A DNA stretch of 64,000 nucleotides, from contig JAZOQG010000070.1 of NCBI GenBank assembly GCA_045656005.1, forward strand, positions 1 to 64,000, in the 5' to 3' direction. The position numbers and the translations under genes were made by a program. Source of the stretch: JAZNQN01 sp045656005. Lineage in GTDB: Bacteria; Bacillota; Clostridia; UMGS1883; UMGS1540. The stretch's first letter is position 1, and each line of letters begins with the position of its first letter. The notes beneath the pieces are model-generated. The model was not told the DNA's origin. It searched no databases and was given only the letters and a program-made list of their open reading frames with translations. Shown here in pieces: positions 14,761 to 22,492 of this stretch.

Positions 14761-16242
14761 TTATCTGTGATAAAGCGATTTTGTCTGATATTTTGGCTCA
14801 CATGTAAGATTTATTCCAATCTTTTTAAACACGTTTATATCTACTTGTGATAAAATTACGGAGGAATGTACCTCAAGTTGTCGTAATTTTCCTATATTTT
14901 CCATAGCTTTTTTAGCCATATCATTTTCCGATGCACAAATCGAGAGTGCAATGAGTATTTCATCAAGGTGAAGTCTCGGATTTCTGTTGCCCAGATGATT
15001 TACCTTAAGATTTTGTATAGGCTCTATAACAGAAGGGTCTATAAGATGAATATCATCAGGAAGTCCGGCAAGATATTTTAAAGCATTTAATAAAAGTGCG
15101 GAAGAAGCACCAAGAAGCGGTGATGTTTTACCCGTTATTATTGTGCCGTCTGCCATTTCCATTGCGGTTGCAGGTGCACCTGATTCTTCGGCCTTTTTGT
15201 TTGCCGCTTTTACAACGGGGCGAATATCAGCAGTAATATCAGCCTGCTGCATAATAAGCTCAATCTTTCTTATTTCATCATCACCCGTATTTGTCTGCTT
15301 TTTGTGACAAAGTGCACCATAAAATCTGCGAACGATTTCCTGCTTTGAAGCATTTGAAACTATTTCATCGTCCGTGATGCAGTTACCTGCCATATTAACA
15401 CCCATATCAGTTGGCGATTTATACGGACAACCGCCATGAATTTTTTCAAACATCATCTTTAATAAAGGGAAAATCTCAACATCTCTGTTATAATTTACTG
15501 CTGTTTCACCATATGCCTCAAGATGGAAGGGGTCTATCATATTAACATCATTTAAGTCTGCGGTTGCAGATTCATATGCTAAATTTACGGGATGCTTTAA
15601 AGGCAAATTCCAAATCGGGAAAGTTTCAAATTTGGCATAACCTGCCCTTATTCCCCTTTTGTGTTCGTGATAAAGCTGAGAAAGGCATGTCGCCATCTTT
15701 CCGCTTCCAGGACCGGGAGCAGTTATTACTATAAGCGGTCTCTCCGTTTCAATAAATTCGTTTTTGCCATATCCCTCGTCACTTACAATGGTTGAGGTGT
15801 TATATGGGTAACCTTCTATGGAATAGTGTCTGTAAACGCGAATTCCCAAATCTTCAAGCCTTTTCTGGAACAAAACTGCACCGTTTTGCTCTGCAAATCT
15901 TGTCAGCACAACACTTCCAACATAAAGACCAATATTTCTAAACGCATCTATAAGGCGAAGAGTATCAAGGTCATAAGTTATTCCCAAATCCCCGCGAACC
16001 TTACTCTTTTCTATATCAGCAGAATTTATCGCAATGACAATTTCAGCCTGGTCACGAAGCTGCAAAAGCATGTTAACCTTGCTGTCAGGCTTAAAACCGG
16101 GAAGCACACGGGATGCGTGAAAATCGTCAAACAGTTTTCCGCCGAACTCCAAGTAAAGCTTGCCGCCAAATGCAGCAATTCTCTTTTTTATGTGCTCCGA
16201 TTGAAGTTTTAAATATTTGTCATTGTCAAATCCGTATTTCAT
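14761..16242 (-). CDS. DUF1846 family protein
   Basis: A 493-residue protein of the DUF1846 family, common in Firmicutes. It begins MKYGFDNDKYLKLQSEHI and carries conserved segments such as EFGGKLFDDFHASRVLPGF, a glycine-rich ITAPGPGSGKMATCLSQLYH near residue 185 that resembles a nucleotide-binding loop, and NHLGNRNPRLHLDE near 425. Its structure is Rossmann-like, but I know of no firm biochemical role. AGAGGTAAGG precedes the ATG. It is first gene of the operon, with a promoter at 16272-16300. Confidence 0.9.
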   Translation of the reverse strand: MKYGFDNDKYLKLQSEHIKKRIAAFGGKLYLEFGGKLFDDFHASRVLPGFKPDSKVNMLLQLRDQAEIVIAINSADIEKSKVRGDLGITYDLDTLRLIDAFRNIGLYVGSVVLTRFAEQNGAVLFQKRLEDLGIRVYRHYSIEGYPYNTSTIVSDEGYGKNEFIETERPLIVITAPGPGSGKMATCLSQLYHEHKRGIRAGYAKFETFPIWNLPLKHPVNLAYESATADLNDVNMIDPFHLEAYGETAVNYNRDVEIFPLLKMMFEKIHGGCPYKSPTDMGVNMAGNCITDDEIVSNASKQEIVRRFYGALCHKKQTNTGDDEIRKIELIMQQADITADIRPVVKAANKKAEESGAPATAMEMADGTIITGKTSPLLGASSALLLNALKYLAGLPDDIHLIDPSVIEPIQNLKVNHLGNRNPRLHLDEILIALSICASENDMAKKAMENIGKLRQLEVHSSVILSQVDINVFKKIGINLTCEPKYQTKSLYHR

Positions 16243-16271
16243 ATCCTTACCTCTTTCAAGTATTCCTTTAT

Positions 16272-16300
16272 ATTTTAATACAAAACGGAGAAGTAGTCAA
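16272..16300 (-). promoter_or_regulatory. promoter of DUF1846-SLH-CapA operon
   Basis: Minus strand: TTGACT (16300-16295), 17 bases, TAAAAT (16277-16272). Confidence 0.75.
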
Positions 16301-16390
16301 TATAAAAAGCACGGATTTTTTATATTTTTGAGTAATATAGAAGGAATTATGTTATTCATATAGAATTTTTTTAAAAGGTGGTGATATTAG

Positions 16391-16741
16391 GTGATAAAAT
16401 TCAGGAGAGACAATATTTGTAAAATATGTGGAAAAAATGTAAAATCTAATTACTATATCAAAGGCGCAGAAATATGTATTCCTTGCGGAATAGAATTAGA
16501 AGATGATATTAAGTTTTGGCAGGAAGAAATGCCATATTACAAAGAAAAAGCAAACAATGAAAAAGATGCTGAAACAAAAATTAAATATCTCAAAAAACTT
16601 TTAGATATGCTCTACAAATATAAAATAAAATATTATGACAAGGATTTTGAGATATTTGAACAGGATGTCCATGAGCAACTTTATAGCGTCATCAACGCAC
16701 TTTCATGGGTAAGGACAGAATGTAACGAAGACAAGAAATAA
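16391..16741 (+). CDS. small protein with N-terminal zinc knuckle
   Basis: Not recognised. It has 116 residues with a CKICG...CIPCG pair of CxxC motifs in the first 35, followed by a charged, probably helical region ending LSWVRTECNEDKK. It starts with GTG at 16391; AGGTGG lies upstream. It lies at the edge of the 16.3-18.1 kb cassette, convergent with the XRE regulator. Lysine-rich and AT-rich codon use fits an accessory gene. No enzyme motif is seen. Confidence 0.7.
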   Translation: MIKFRRDNICKICGKNVKSNYYIKGAEICIPCGIELEDDIKFWQEEMPYYKEKANNEKDAETKIKYLKKLLDMLYKYKIKYYDKDFEIFEQDVHEQLYSVINALSWVRTECNEDKK

Positions 16742-16768
16742 CCCCATTTATGAGCTTTGCAAACTCTG

Positions 16769-17023
16769 TTATAAATACAAATTAAAATCCTGTAAAAGCC
16801 ATTCGGGCGAAATATTGAGACACTTGCAAAAACATGCAAGTTCGTAATCGGTTACCTGCCGATTATTTTTTTCAATTTTACTAATCATTTGTTGGTCGAT
16901 GTTAATGTTATATGTTTGAAGCTTTGCAGCCAGTTCAGCTTGAGAAAACTTTTTATTTATACGAGCTTCTTTTAAACGTAATGAAATTATGTTTTTATTA
17001 TCACAAAACTCAATTTTTTTCAT
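16769..17023 (-). CDS. XRE-family transcriptional regulator
   Basis: An 84-residue helix-turn-helix protein of the Cro/cI type. The HTH lies at about residues 18-72 (LKEARINKKFSQAELAAKL, DQQMISKIEKNNRQVTDYEL), and there is no extra effector domain. AAGGAGG is placed well before the ATG. It is divergent from the gene at 17140. The shared 116-base gap holds a consensus promoter for that gene, an inverted repeat between its -35 and -10, and a perfect 8-3-8 inverted repeat just after the -10, so it probably represses its neighbour. Confidence 0.88.
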   Translation of the reverse strand: MKKIEFCDNKNIISLRLKEARINKKFSQAELAAKLQTYNINIDQQMISKIEKNNRQVTDYELACFCKCLNISPEWLLQDFNLYL

Positions 17024-17069
17024 TTTTTATATCCTCCTTTTCATGTAAAAATATTTTATCTTTATGCTC

Positions 17070-17098
17070 TTGACAATATCACAATTTTGTGTTAAAAT
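17070..17098 (+). promoter_or_regulatory. sigma-A promoter of the 17140 gene
   Basis: TTGACA (17070-17075), 17 bases, TAAAAT (17093-17098). CACAA-TT-TTGTG (17080-17091) lies in the spacer. Confidence 0.85.
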
Positions 17099-17116
17099 TA
17101 CGTTACATTAACGTAA
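17098..17116. promoter_or_regulatory. 8-3-8 inverted repeat (operator candidate)
   Basis: TTACGTTA-CAT-TAACGTAA begins at the last base of the -10 and covers the start point of the 17140 gene. It is probably the binding site of the divergent XRE regulator. Confidence 0.65.
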
Positions 17117-17139
17117 CGAAAGAAAAGGAGTACAAAAAA

Positions 17140-17601
17140 ATGATAAAGGAAAACGAATTGAGAGAAACAAATAATCCGGGGTATCGCTTAAGCGGAGAAG
17201 ACGCAAACCTTACACTTGAGGTCATGAAATCAATGTTTGAGGGGGCTAACAACAGTATGTATAATCTCCCGATAGAAATTGAATATGAGCAAATTAAATC
17301 CGGTGGCGTTTTTAATTCAAAAACAGAAGACTGTTTATCAATCACTAACACGCAACATCGGAGCGCATATTTCAAGTACTGCATAATAATGAGAAAGCAA
17401 ATTAATACACTGATTGTACAAATGAAATACTATGGTTCAAGCCTTTTAACCGCTGAATGGGAATTGGCAGAAGCACGCAAAAACGGTGGCCTTATCGGAA
17501 AAGCTATTGGTGCATTAAAAGGATTTGACCAAGCAGCTTTTGATGAGGAATATGCATACTATGATATGCTTATGCAAACTTTTGCACAATTATTTTCCTA
17601 A
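17140..17601 (+). CDS. unrecognised protein under XRE control
   Basis: Not recognised. The 153 residues are soluble and mixed alpha/beta, with no signal peptide. A central stretch CLSITNTQHRSAYFKYC and a C-terminal Gly-rich NGGLIGKAIGALKGFDQAAFDEEYAYYD followed by a helix are the most distinctive parts. The ATG at 17140 has AAAAGGAG 9 bases upstream; the longer frame reads through the operator. It is followed 18 bases later by the cysteine-rich gene, so both are probably co-transcribed from the regulated promoter. Cassette position and divergent XRE regulator resemble phage-derived, toxin-antitoxin or stress modules, but no toxin motif is visible. Confidence 0.7.
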   Translation: MIKENELRETNNPGYRLSGEDANLTLEVMKSMFEGANNSMYNLPIEIEYEQIKSGGVFNSKTEDCLSITNTQHRSAYFKYCIIMRKQINTLIVQMKYYGSSLLTAEWELAEARKNGGLIGKAIGALKGFDQAAFDEEYAYYDMLMQTFAQLFS

Positions 17602-17619
17602 AAGAGGTGAATTTAGATA

Positions 17620-18087
17620 ATGAGTTGTTCTTTTTATGCATTCAGATGCAATGATTATTACTGTATGAAAAAAGGTGACTATATTTCTTCTGATGTGTAT
17701 TATCGTTATTGCAAGGGTTATTCATATGATGAATGCCCCATTTATAAAGGGGAGGACAGTAGTAGCGGATGTTATTTAACTACCGCATGTGTTGTCGCAA
17801 TGGATAAAGGAGATAACTGCGAAGAACTTAATATCTTACGTGAGTTTCGAGATGAATATATGAATCGTGACAGCTGTATGAAATATGATATTCATGAATA
17901 TTATAAATATGCTCCTGAAATTGTAAAAAAAATCAATCTTTTAGATAATTATAAACAAATTTATAAAGAACTTTATTTTGAGCTTATCTGTCCATGCATT
18001 GCATATATTAAAAATGGACAGGTGAAAGAAGCATACAGTTTGTATAAAAGTATGTATAACAAACTAAAAACCACATATTTGAAATAG
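17620..18087 (+). CDS. cysteine-rich protein with CFI-box-like motif
   Basis: A 155-residue protein with two parts. The first 45 residues hold four to five cysteines (MSCSFYAFRCNDYYC, YRYCKGYSYDEC) that could bind zinc. Next, GCYLTTACVVAM, NCEELNILREFRDEYM resembles the CFI-box (CFIATAAYGS...LRxFRD) found in many short bacterial proteins. The rest is helical. Function is unknown. AGAGGTG precedes the ATG. It is the second gene behind the XRE-controlled promoter and ends before a terminator. Confidence 0.75.
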   Translation: MSCSFYAFRCNDYYCMKKGDYISSDVYYRYCKGYSYDECPIYKGEDSSSGCYLTTACVVAMDKGDNCEELNILREFRDEYMNRDSCMKYDIHEYYKYAPEIVKKINLLDNYKQIYKELYFELICPCIAYIKNGQVKEAYSLYKSMYNKLKTTYLK

Positions 18088-18109
18088 AAAAGTCTTTTCG
18101 AACTACAAG

Positions 18110-18149
18110 AACCCTATTCTGTCTGGCTCTATGACGAATAGGGTTTTTG
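18110..18149 (+). terminator. terminator of the XRE-controlled pair
   Basis: AACCCTATTC (18110-18119) pairs with GAATAGGGTT (18136-18145), with GTC/GAC extending the stem inside, then TTT. Confidence 0.85.
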
Positions 18150-18177
18150 CATATACAATAAAATAATTCTGTTGTGG

Positions 18178-18206
18178 TTGACATAATGAATAATATATGT
18201 TAGAAT
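18178..18206 (+). promoter_or_regulatory. sigma-A promoter of thrS
   Basis: TTGACA (18178-18183), 17 bases, TAGAAT (18201-18206). It gives a leader of about 150 bases before thrS. Confidence 0.8.
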
Positions 18207-18241
18207 TATATATTAATGAATTTATGAAAGTTGGGAGTTAT

Positions 18242-18304
18242 ATGTTTCCTAAAAAAAGCGGAAAAATTCCCCTCGCTAAAGTCACTACCAAGGCAGGGGA
18301 GTAA
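18242..18304 (+). CDS. putative 20-residue thrS leader peptide
   Basis: ATG at 18242 with GGGAG 6 bases upstream starts a 20-codon frame ending TAA at 18304. It is basic in the middle and contains two adjacent threonine codons (ACT ACC) near its end. TCCCCT (18268-18273) can pair with AGGGGA (18295-18300) inside the frame. It sits in the transcribed leader of thrS, where Firmicutes often have a T-box, but no T-box sequence is evident. A role in attenuation is inferred only; it may be a chance frame. Confidence 0.35.
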   Translation: MFPKKSGKIPLAKVTTKAGE

Positions 18305-18364
18305 ACAGGAAAACTCTTTCTGCCGTAACCAAAAAACAAAAAAATTAAGAAAAGGTGACATGTT

Positions 18365-20293
18365 ATGATTAAAATTACTTTAAGAGATGAAATAAAAGAA
18401 TTTGAAAGCGGCGTATCAGCTTTTGATATTGCAATGTCTATAAGCGAAGGTCTCGGAAGAGCTGCACTTGCCGCAAAAATTGACGGTGTGGTTTCAGAGC
18501 TTTCAAAGCCTATCGAAAAAGACTGCTCCGTTGAAATTTTAACCTTCGATTCAGAAGAAGGAAAAAGAGTTTTACGCCACAGCGCATCACACATTCTTGC
18601 GCAGGCAGTTAAAAGACTTTATCCTAATACCAAACTTGCAATAGGTCCCGCTATTGATGATGGTTTTTACTATGATTTTGATACAGAAACTCCTCTTACA
18701 AACGATGATTTGTCAAAAATCGAAGCTGAAATGAAAAAAATCGTTAAAGAGAACATTAAAATTGAAAGATTTACTCTCCCCAAAGACGAAGCTATTGCTT
18801 TTATGAAGGACGAGCCTTACAAGGTTGAGCTTATTGAAGAACTTCCCGAAGGAGAAGAAATTTCTTTCTACAAGCAAGAAGATTTTACAGACCTTTGTGC
18901 AGGACCTCACGTTTTTGCAACAGGCGCTGTTAAAGCAATAAAACTTATGAGTGTTACAGGTGCTTACTGGAGAGGAAGCGAGAAGAACAAAATGCTCCAG
19001 AGAGTGTATGGTACTGCATTTACAAAGAAAAGCGACCTCTCTGAGCATCTTGAAATGCTTGAAGAGGCAAGAAAAAGGGACCACAACAAAATAGGCAGAG
19101 AGCTCGGCTACTTTACAACTGTTGACTCCATAGGTCAGGGGCTTCCCATAATGCTCCCCAAAGGTGCAAAGGTTATGCAGACACTTATGCGTTTTGTTGA
19201 GGACACTGAAGAAGCTCTCGGTTGGCAGCTTACAAAAACACCTTACATGGCAAAGAGTGACCTTTACAAAATTTCAGGTCACTGGGACCACTATCAGGAC
19301 GGAATGTTCGTTATGGGTGACGAGGAAAAAGACAAGGAAGTTTTTGCACTTCGTCCTATGACATGCCCCTTCCAGTATCAGGCATACCTTTCAAAAATGA
19401 GAAGCTACAGAGATTTACCAATTCGCTATAACGAAACTTCAACTCTTTTCAGAAACGAATCTTCAGGAGAAATGCACGGTCTTATTAGGGTAAGACAGTT
19501 TACAATTTCGGAAGGACATTTAATGTGCCGCCCCGACCAGCTCGAGGATGAATTCAGAAGTTGTCTTGAACTTACAACATATATGCTTAAAACACTTGGT
19601 CTTTACGAGGATGTTTCCTATCGTTTCTCGCAGTGGGACCCCAATAACAGAGAAAAATATATCGGCACCGAGGAACAATGGGATGAAGCTCAGGGTATAA
19701 TGGCTAAAATTTTAGAGCATCTCCAGATTCCTCACAAAATAGGTATCGGAGAAGCTGCTTTTTACGGACCAAAACTCGATATTCAGATTAAAAACGTTTA
19801 TGGCAAAGAGGACACTCTCATTACAATTCAGATTGACCAGATGCTTGCTGAAAAATTTGGTATGGAATATATTGACAGCGACGGCACAAAGAAAAACCCA
19901 TATATTATCCACAGAACTTCAATCGGTTGCTATGAAAGAACTTTGGCACTCCTTCTCGAAAAATATGCAGGGGCACTTCCTACATGGCTTATGCCTACAC
20001 AGGCAGTTGTTATTCCGATTTCAGAAAAGCACATAGAATATGCTGAAAAGATTTCCAAAATGCTTACTGAAAAAGGTATAAGAAACTCGGTTGACAAGAG
20101 AAACGAAAAAATGGGTTACAAAATTCGTGAAGCACAGCTTGAGAAAACACCTTACATGCTTATTGTTGGTGACCAGGAAGCACAAGACGGTACAGTATCT
20201 CTTCGTGCAAGAAAAGAGGGTGACACAGGTAGCTTTAAAGCAGAAAAAGCCCTTGAAATTATACTTGACGATATAGTAAACAAAAGAATATAA
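18365..20293 (+). CDS. thrS: threonine-tRNA ligase
   Basis: Class II aminoacyl-tRNA synthetase of 642 residues charging tRNA-Thr. Domains in order: TGS (1-62), the editing domain with HSASHILAQAV (about 76) and the CAGPHV zinc-like site, and the catalytic core with RPMTCPFQYQAY, RVRQFTISEGH and the motif-3 region. The C-terminal anticodon-binding domain (VVIPISEKHIEYA to the end) follows. AAAGGTG precedes the ATG. It is a single gene with a 150-base leader and a terminator. Full length and all catalytic segments are present. Confidence 0.97.
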   Translation: MIKITLRDEIKEFESGVSAFDIAMSISEGLGRAALAAKIDGVVSELSKPIEKDCSVEILTFDSEEGKRVLRHSASHILAQAVKRLYPNTKLAIGPAIDDGFYYDFDTETPLTNDDLSKIEAEMKKIVKENIKIERFTLPKDEAIAFMKDEPYKVELIEELPEGEEISFYKQEDFTDLCAGPHVFATGAVKAIKLMSVTGAYWRGSEKNKMLQRVYGTAFTKKSDLSEHLEMLEEARKRDHNKIGRELGYFTTVDSIGQGLPIMLPKGAKVMQTLMRFVEDTEEALGWQLTKTPYMAKSDLYKISGHWDHYQDGMFVMGDEEKDKEVFALRPMTCPFQYQAYLSKMRSYRDLPIRYNETSTLFRNESSGEMHGLIRVRQFTISEGHLMCRPDQLEDEFRSCLELTTYMLKTLGLYEDVSYRFSQWDPNNREKYIGTEEQWDEAQGIMAKILEHLQIPHKIGIGEAAFYGPKLDIQIKNVYGKEDTLITIQIDQMLAEKFGMEYIDSDGTKKNPYIIHRTSIGCYERTLALLLEKYAGALPTWLMPTQAVVIPISEKHIEYAEKISKMLTEKGIRNSVDKRNEKMGYKIREAQLEKTPYMLIVGDQEAQDGTVSLRARKEGDTGSFKAEKALEIILDDIVNKRI

Positions 20294-20300
20294 GAAAAGA

Positions 20301-20325
20301 GGGCTGTGATAATATATCATAGCCC
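20301..20325. terminator. bidirectional hairpin between thrS and araC-type gene
   Basis: GGGCTGTGATA (20301-20311) pairs with TATCATAGCCC (20315-20325). It overlaps the stop of the AraC-type gene. On the minus strand CTCTTTTCTT follows, better than the plus-strand tail. Confidence 0.7.
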
Positions 20326-21126
20326 TTCTGAATCTTTAATACTTTTTCTGTACTGCTGCGGTGATACCCCTTTGATTTTTTTAAATGTATCACCAAAATA
20401 ATTACTTCCCGTAAAGCCCGCCATTGATGCAATTTCCGTTATCGGGAGATTTGTTGATGCGAGAAGTTTTGCCGCCTCATTTACTCTGATGCAGTTTATA
20501 TATTTTGAGGCAGGCATCCCTACAATTTCACGAAATTTTTTACAAAAATACGAGTGACTTAAATATGACATTTTGCAAAGCTGTGGGATTGCTAGGTCCT
20601 GAGAATAATTTGTATTTATATATGTTACAACATCAAGTATTTTATTATAGGTTTCATCACTGTTTTCTTCAGCGGCGACTTTAACAGAAGAAAAACGGTG
20701 AAGATATACAAAAAGCGTTGTAAGCATCGTTTTCATCAGTATAAATGACGTTTTCTGAGGATTGTCACATTCGTGGCATATATCAAGCAGAAGTGTTTCA
20801 ATTTTGTTTCTGTCTGTCGGCGGTACTTTTATAACTTTTGATGAAAAACATTCTTCGGCAAGGTCTGAAATTTCGTCACTTAAGGCTTCTGAATTAAAAT
20901 ATATGTGAATACATTCCATTCTTGCACCCGAAGTTTTGTGAATTTGCCCGGGAGAAATCAAAGCAAAATCCCCCGATACAACTCTATACACATTATCTTC
21001 TATAAAATAGTGGCGGTCACCGCTTGTAAGATAATAAATTTCATAGTGAGGGTGAGCATGAACATATTTCATTTTTGCATCTTCTTTTGTTGTAAACTTG
21101 GTATGTTTTGCAATAATTGTTGCCAT
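20317..21126 (-). CDS. AraC-family transcriptional regulator
   Basis: A 269-residue regulator. The N-terminal cupin-like arm (HAHPHYEIYYLTSGDRHYFIED, about residues 25-50) suggests a small-molecule ligand such as a sugar. The C-terminal double HTH (about 165-265) has QLCKMSYLSHSYFCKKFRE and ITEIASMAGFTGSNYFGDTFKK. AAGGAGGG precedes the ATG by 5 bases. No obvious target operon is adjacent: upstream is the divergent rqcP-mnmA pair. It could regulate a distant sugar-use locus. Confidence 0.9.
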   Translation of the reverse strand: MATIIAKHTKFTTKEDAKMKYVHAHPHYEIYYLTSGDRHYFIEDNVYRVVSGDFALISPGQIHKTSGARMECIHIYFNSEALSDEISDLAEECFSSKVIKVPPTDRNKIETLLLDICHECDNPQKTSFILMKTMLTTLFVYLHRFSSVKVAAEENSDETYNKILDVVTYINTNYSQDLAIPQLCKMSYLSHSYFCKKFREIVGMPASKYINCIRVNEAAKLLASTNLPITEIASMAGFTGSNYFGDTFKKIKGVSPQQYRKSIKDSEGL

Positions 21127-21197
21127 ATTACCCTCCTTAATGAATTAGTTTAATTATATTTTAACATAATAACTTTTTAAAGTAAAGGAGAAAAGAT

Positions 21198-21443
21198 ATG
21201 AGAATAGACAAGTTTTTAAAAGTTTCCAGAATAATTAAGCGCAGAACTGTTGCGGCAGCGGCTTGCAGCGGCGGCAGAGTTTTTATAAATGGCAAGCAGG
21301 CAAAACCTGGTTCTGAAGTATCAGTTGGAGATATTCTGGAAATTGGCTTTGGCGAAAAATCAATAAAAGTTGAAATTTTAAAAATCACAGAGCATGTACT
21401 TAAAGATGATGCGTCCCAAATGTATAAAATATTAGAAGGATAA
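21198..21443 (+). CDS. rqcP: S4-domain RNA-binding protein RqcP-like
   Basis: An 81-residue protein made of one S4 RNA-binding domain (MRIDKFLKVSRIIKRRTVA, GGRVFINGKQAKPGSEVSVGD). The length and sequence match the RqcP (YabO/Hsp15-like) proteins that help RqcH add C-terminal alanine tails to stalled nascent chains on the 50S subunit. AAAGGAG lies before the ATG. The usual neighbours (mazG, yabP) are absent; here it precedes mnmA by 11 bases, suggesting co-expression of two translation-quality genes. Confidence 0.85.
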   Translation: MRIDKFLKVSRIIKRRTVAAAACSGGRVFINGKQAKPGSEVSVGDILEIGFGEKSIKVEILKITEHVLKDDASQMYKILEG

Positions 21444-21454
21444 ATGGTAGTTTT

Positions 21455-22492
21455 ATGAAAAAAGTTCTTGTAGGCATGAGCGGCGGAGTTGACAGCAGCG
21501 TTGTTGCCGCTCTCTTAAAAAGCCAGGGCTATGATGTTTACGGGGTTAATTTAAAATTCTGGTCAAACTGCGAAAGAGAAGATGACGATGCGAAAAAGGT
21601 TTGCGATTTTTTGGAAATTCCTCTTTACAAAGGAGATTACAGTTCCCATTTTTATAAAAACGTTGTAACCCCTTTTATAAATGAATATATAAGCGGAAGA
21701 ACACCAAACCCCTGCGTTATGTGTAATCCGTCAACGAAAATTTTTGCTCTTTTGGACTTTGCGGACAAAATGGGAATAGACTATGTTGCAACAGGTCACT
21801 ATGCAAAGATTTATCGCGATGGCGACAAAACTTATCTCATGCAAGGCGAAAATTTAAAAAAAGACCAGAGTTATTTTTTATATGCTCTTAAAAAAGACCA
21901 GCTTAAAAGACTTTTGTTCCCTCTTGGTGACTTTTCGAAGGAAAGAGTACGGGAAATGGCAGAGGAATTTGGTATTGAAGTTTCAAAAAAACCTGACAGT
22001 CAGGAAATTTGTTTCCTTCCCGACGGTGAAATCGGAAATTTTATAAAAGAATATGGAGATAAAGTTCCTCCGGAAGGATACTTTGTTGACACCGAAGGAA
22101 ATCCCATAGGTGTTCACAAAGGAATTTATAATTACACAATAGGTCAGCGAAAAGGTCTTGGAGCTTTTGGAAAACCCTATTTTGTAAGGGAAATTAACGC
22201 AAAAAATAATACCGTCACCATTGGCAACGATATTTTGTCAAAAGAATTAATTACAGATAATTTCGCTTTTACAGGCGATTTTGAATGTGATTTCCCATTT
22301 ACTGCAATGGTAAAAATCCGCTCACGTGCACCACTTTCAGATGCATTGATTGAAAAATGCGGGGAAGGCATAAAAATAATTTTTGAAACTCCCCAGCGCG
22401 CCGTAACCCCGGGTCAAAGTGCCGTACTTTATAAAGATAATAAAGTGCTCGGCGGTGGAATTATCAAATGTACAAGCGGTCAAATACAATAA
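21455..22492 (+). CDS. mnmA: tRNA-specific 2-thiouridylase MnmA
   Basis: A 345-residue enzyme that puts sulfur on C2 of the wobble uridine of tRNA-Lys, -Glu and -Gln. The PP-loop GMSGGVDSSV is at residue 8. The two catalytic cysteines are seen in NPCVMCNPSTK (about 90) and DSQEICFLPDG (about 188), and ATGHYAKI lies between. The usual CNxxIKF after the first cysteine reads CNPSTKIF, a slight variant. Sulfur should come from a cysteine desulfurase such as that at 788-1906. Its 3' end overlaps the convergent transporter gene by 29 bases. Confidence 0.95.
   Translation: MKKVLVGMSGGVDSSVVAALLKSQGYDVYGVNLKFWSNCEREDDDAKKVCDFLEIPLYKGDYSSHFYKNVVTPFINEYISGRTPNPCVMCNPSTKIFALLDFADKMGIDYVATGHYAKIYRDGDKTYLMQGENLKKDQSYFLYALKKDQLKRLLFPLGDFSKERVREMAEEFGIEVSKKPDSQEICFLPDGEIGNFIKEYGDKVPPEGYFVDTEGNPIGVHKGIYNYTIGQRKGLGAFGKPYFVREINAKNNTVTIGNDILSKELITDNFAFTGDFECDFPFTAMVKIRSRAPLSDALIEKCGEGIKIIFETPQRAVTPGQSAVLYKDNKVLGGGIIKCTSGQIQ

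Noticed and set aside
18207..18364. T-box riboswitch upstream of thrS
   Set aside because: No AGGGTGGTACCGCG-type sequence and no terminator with U-tract could be found by eye.
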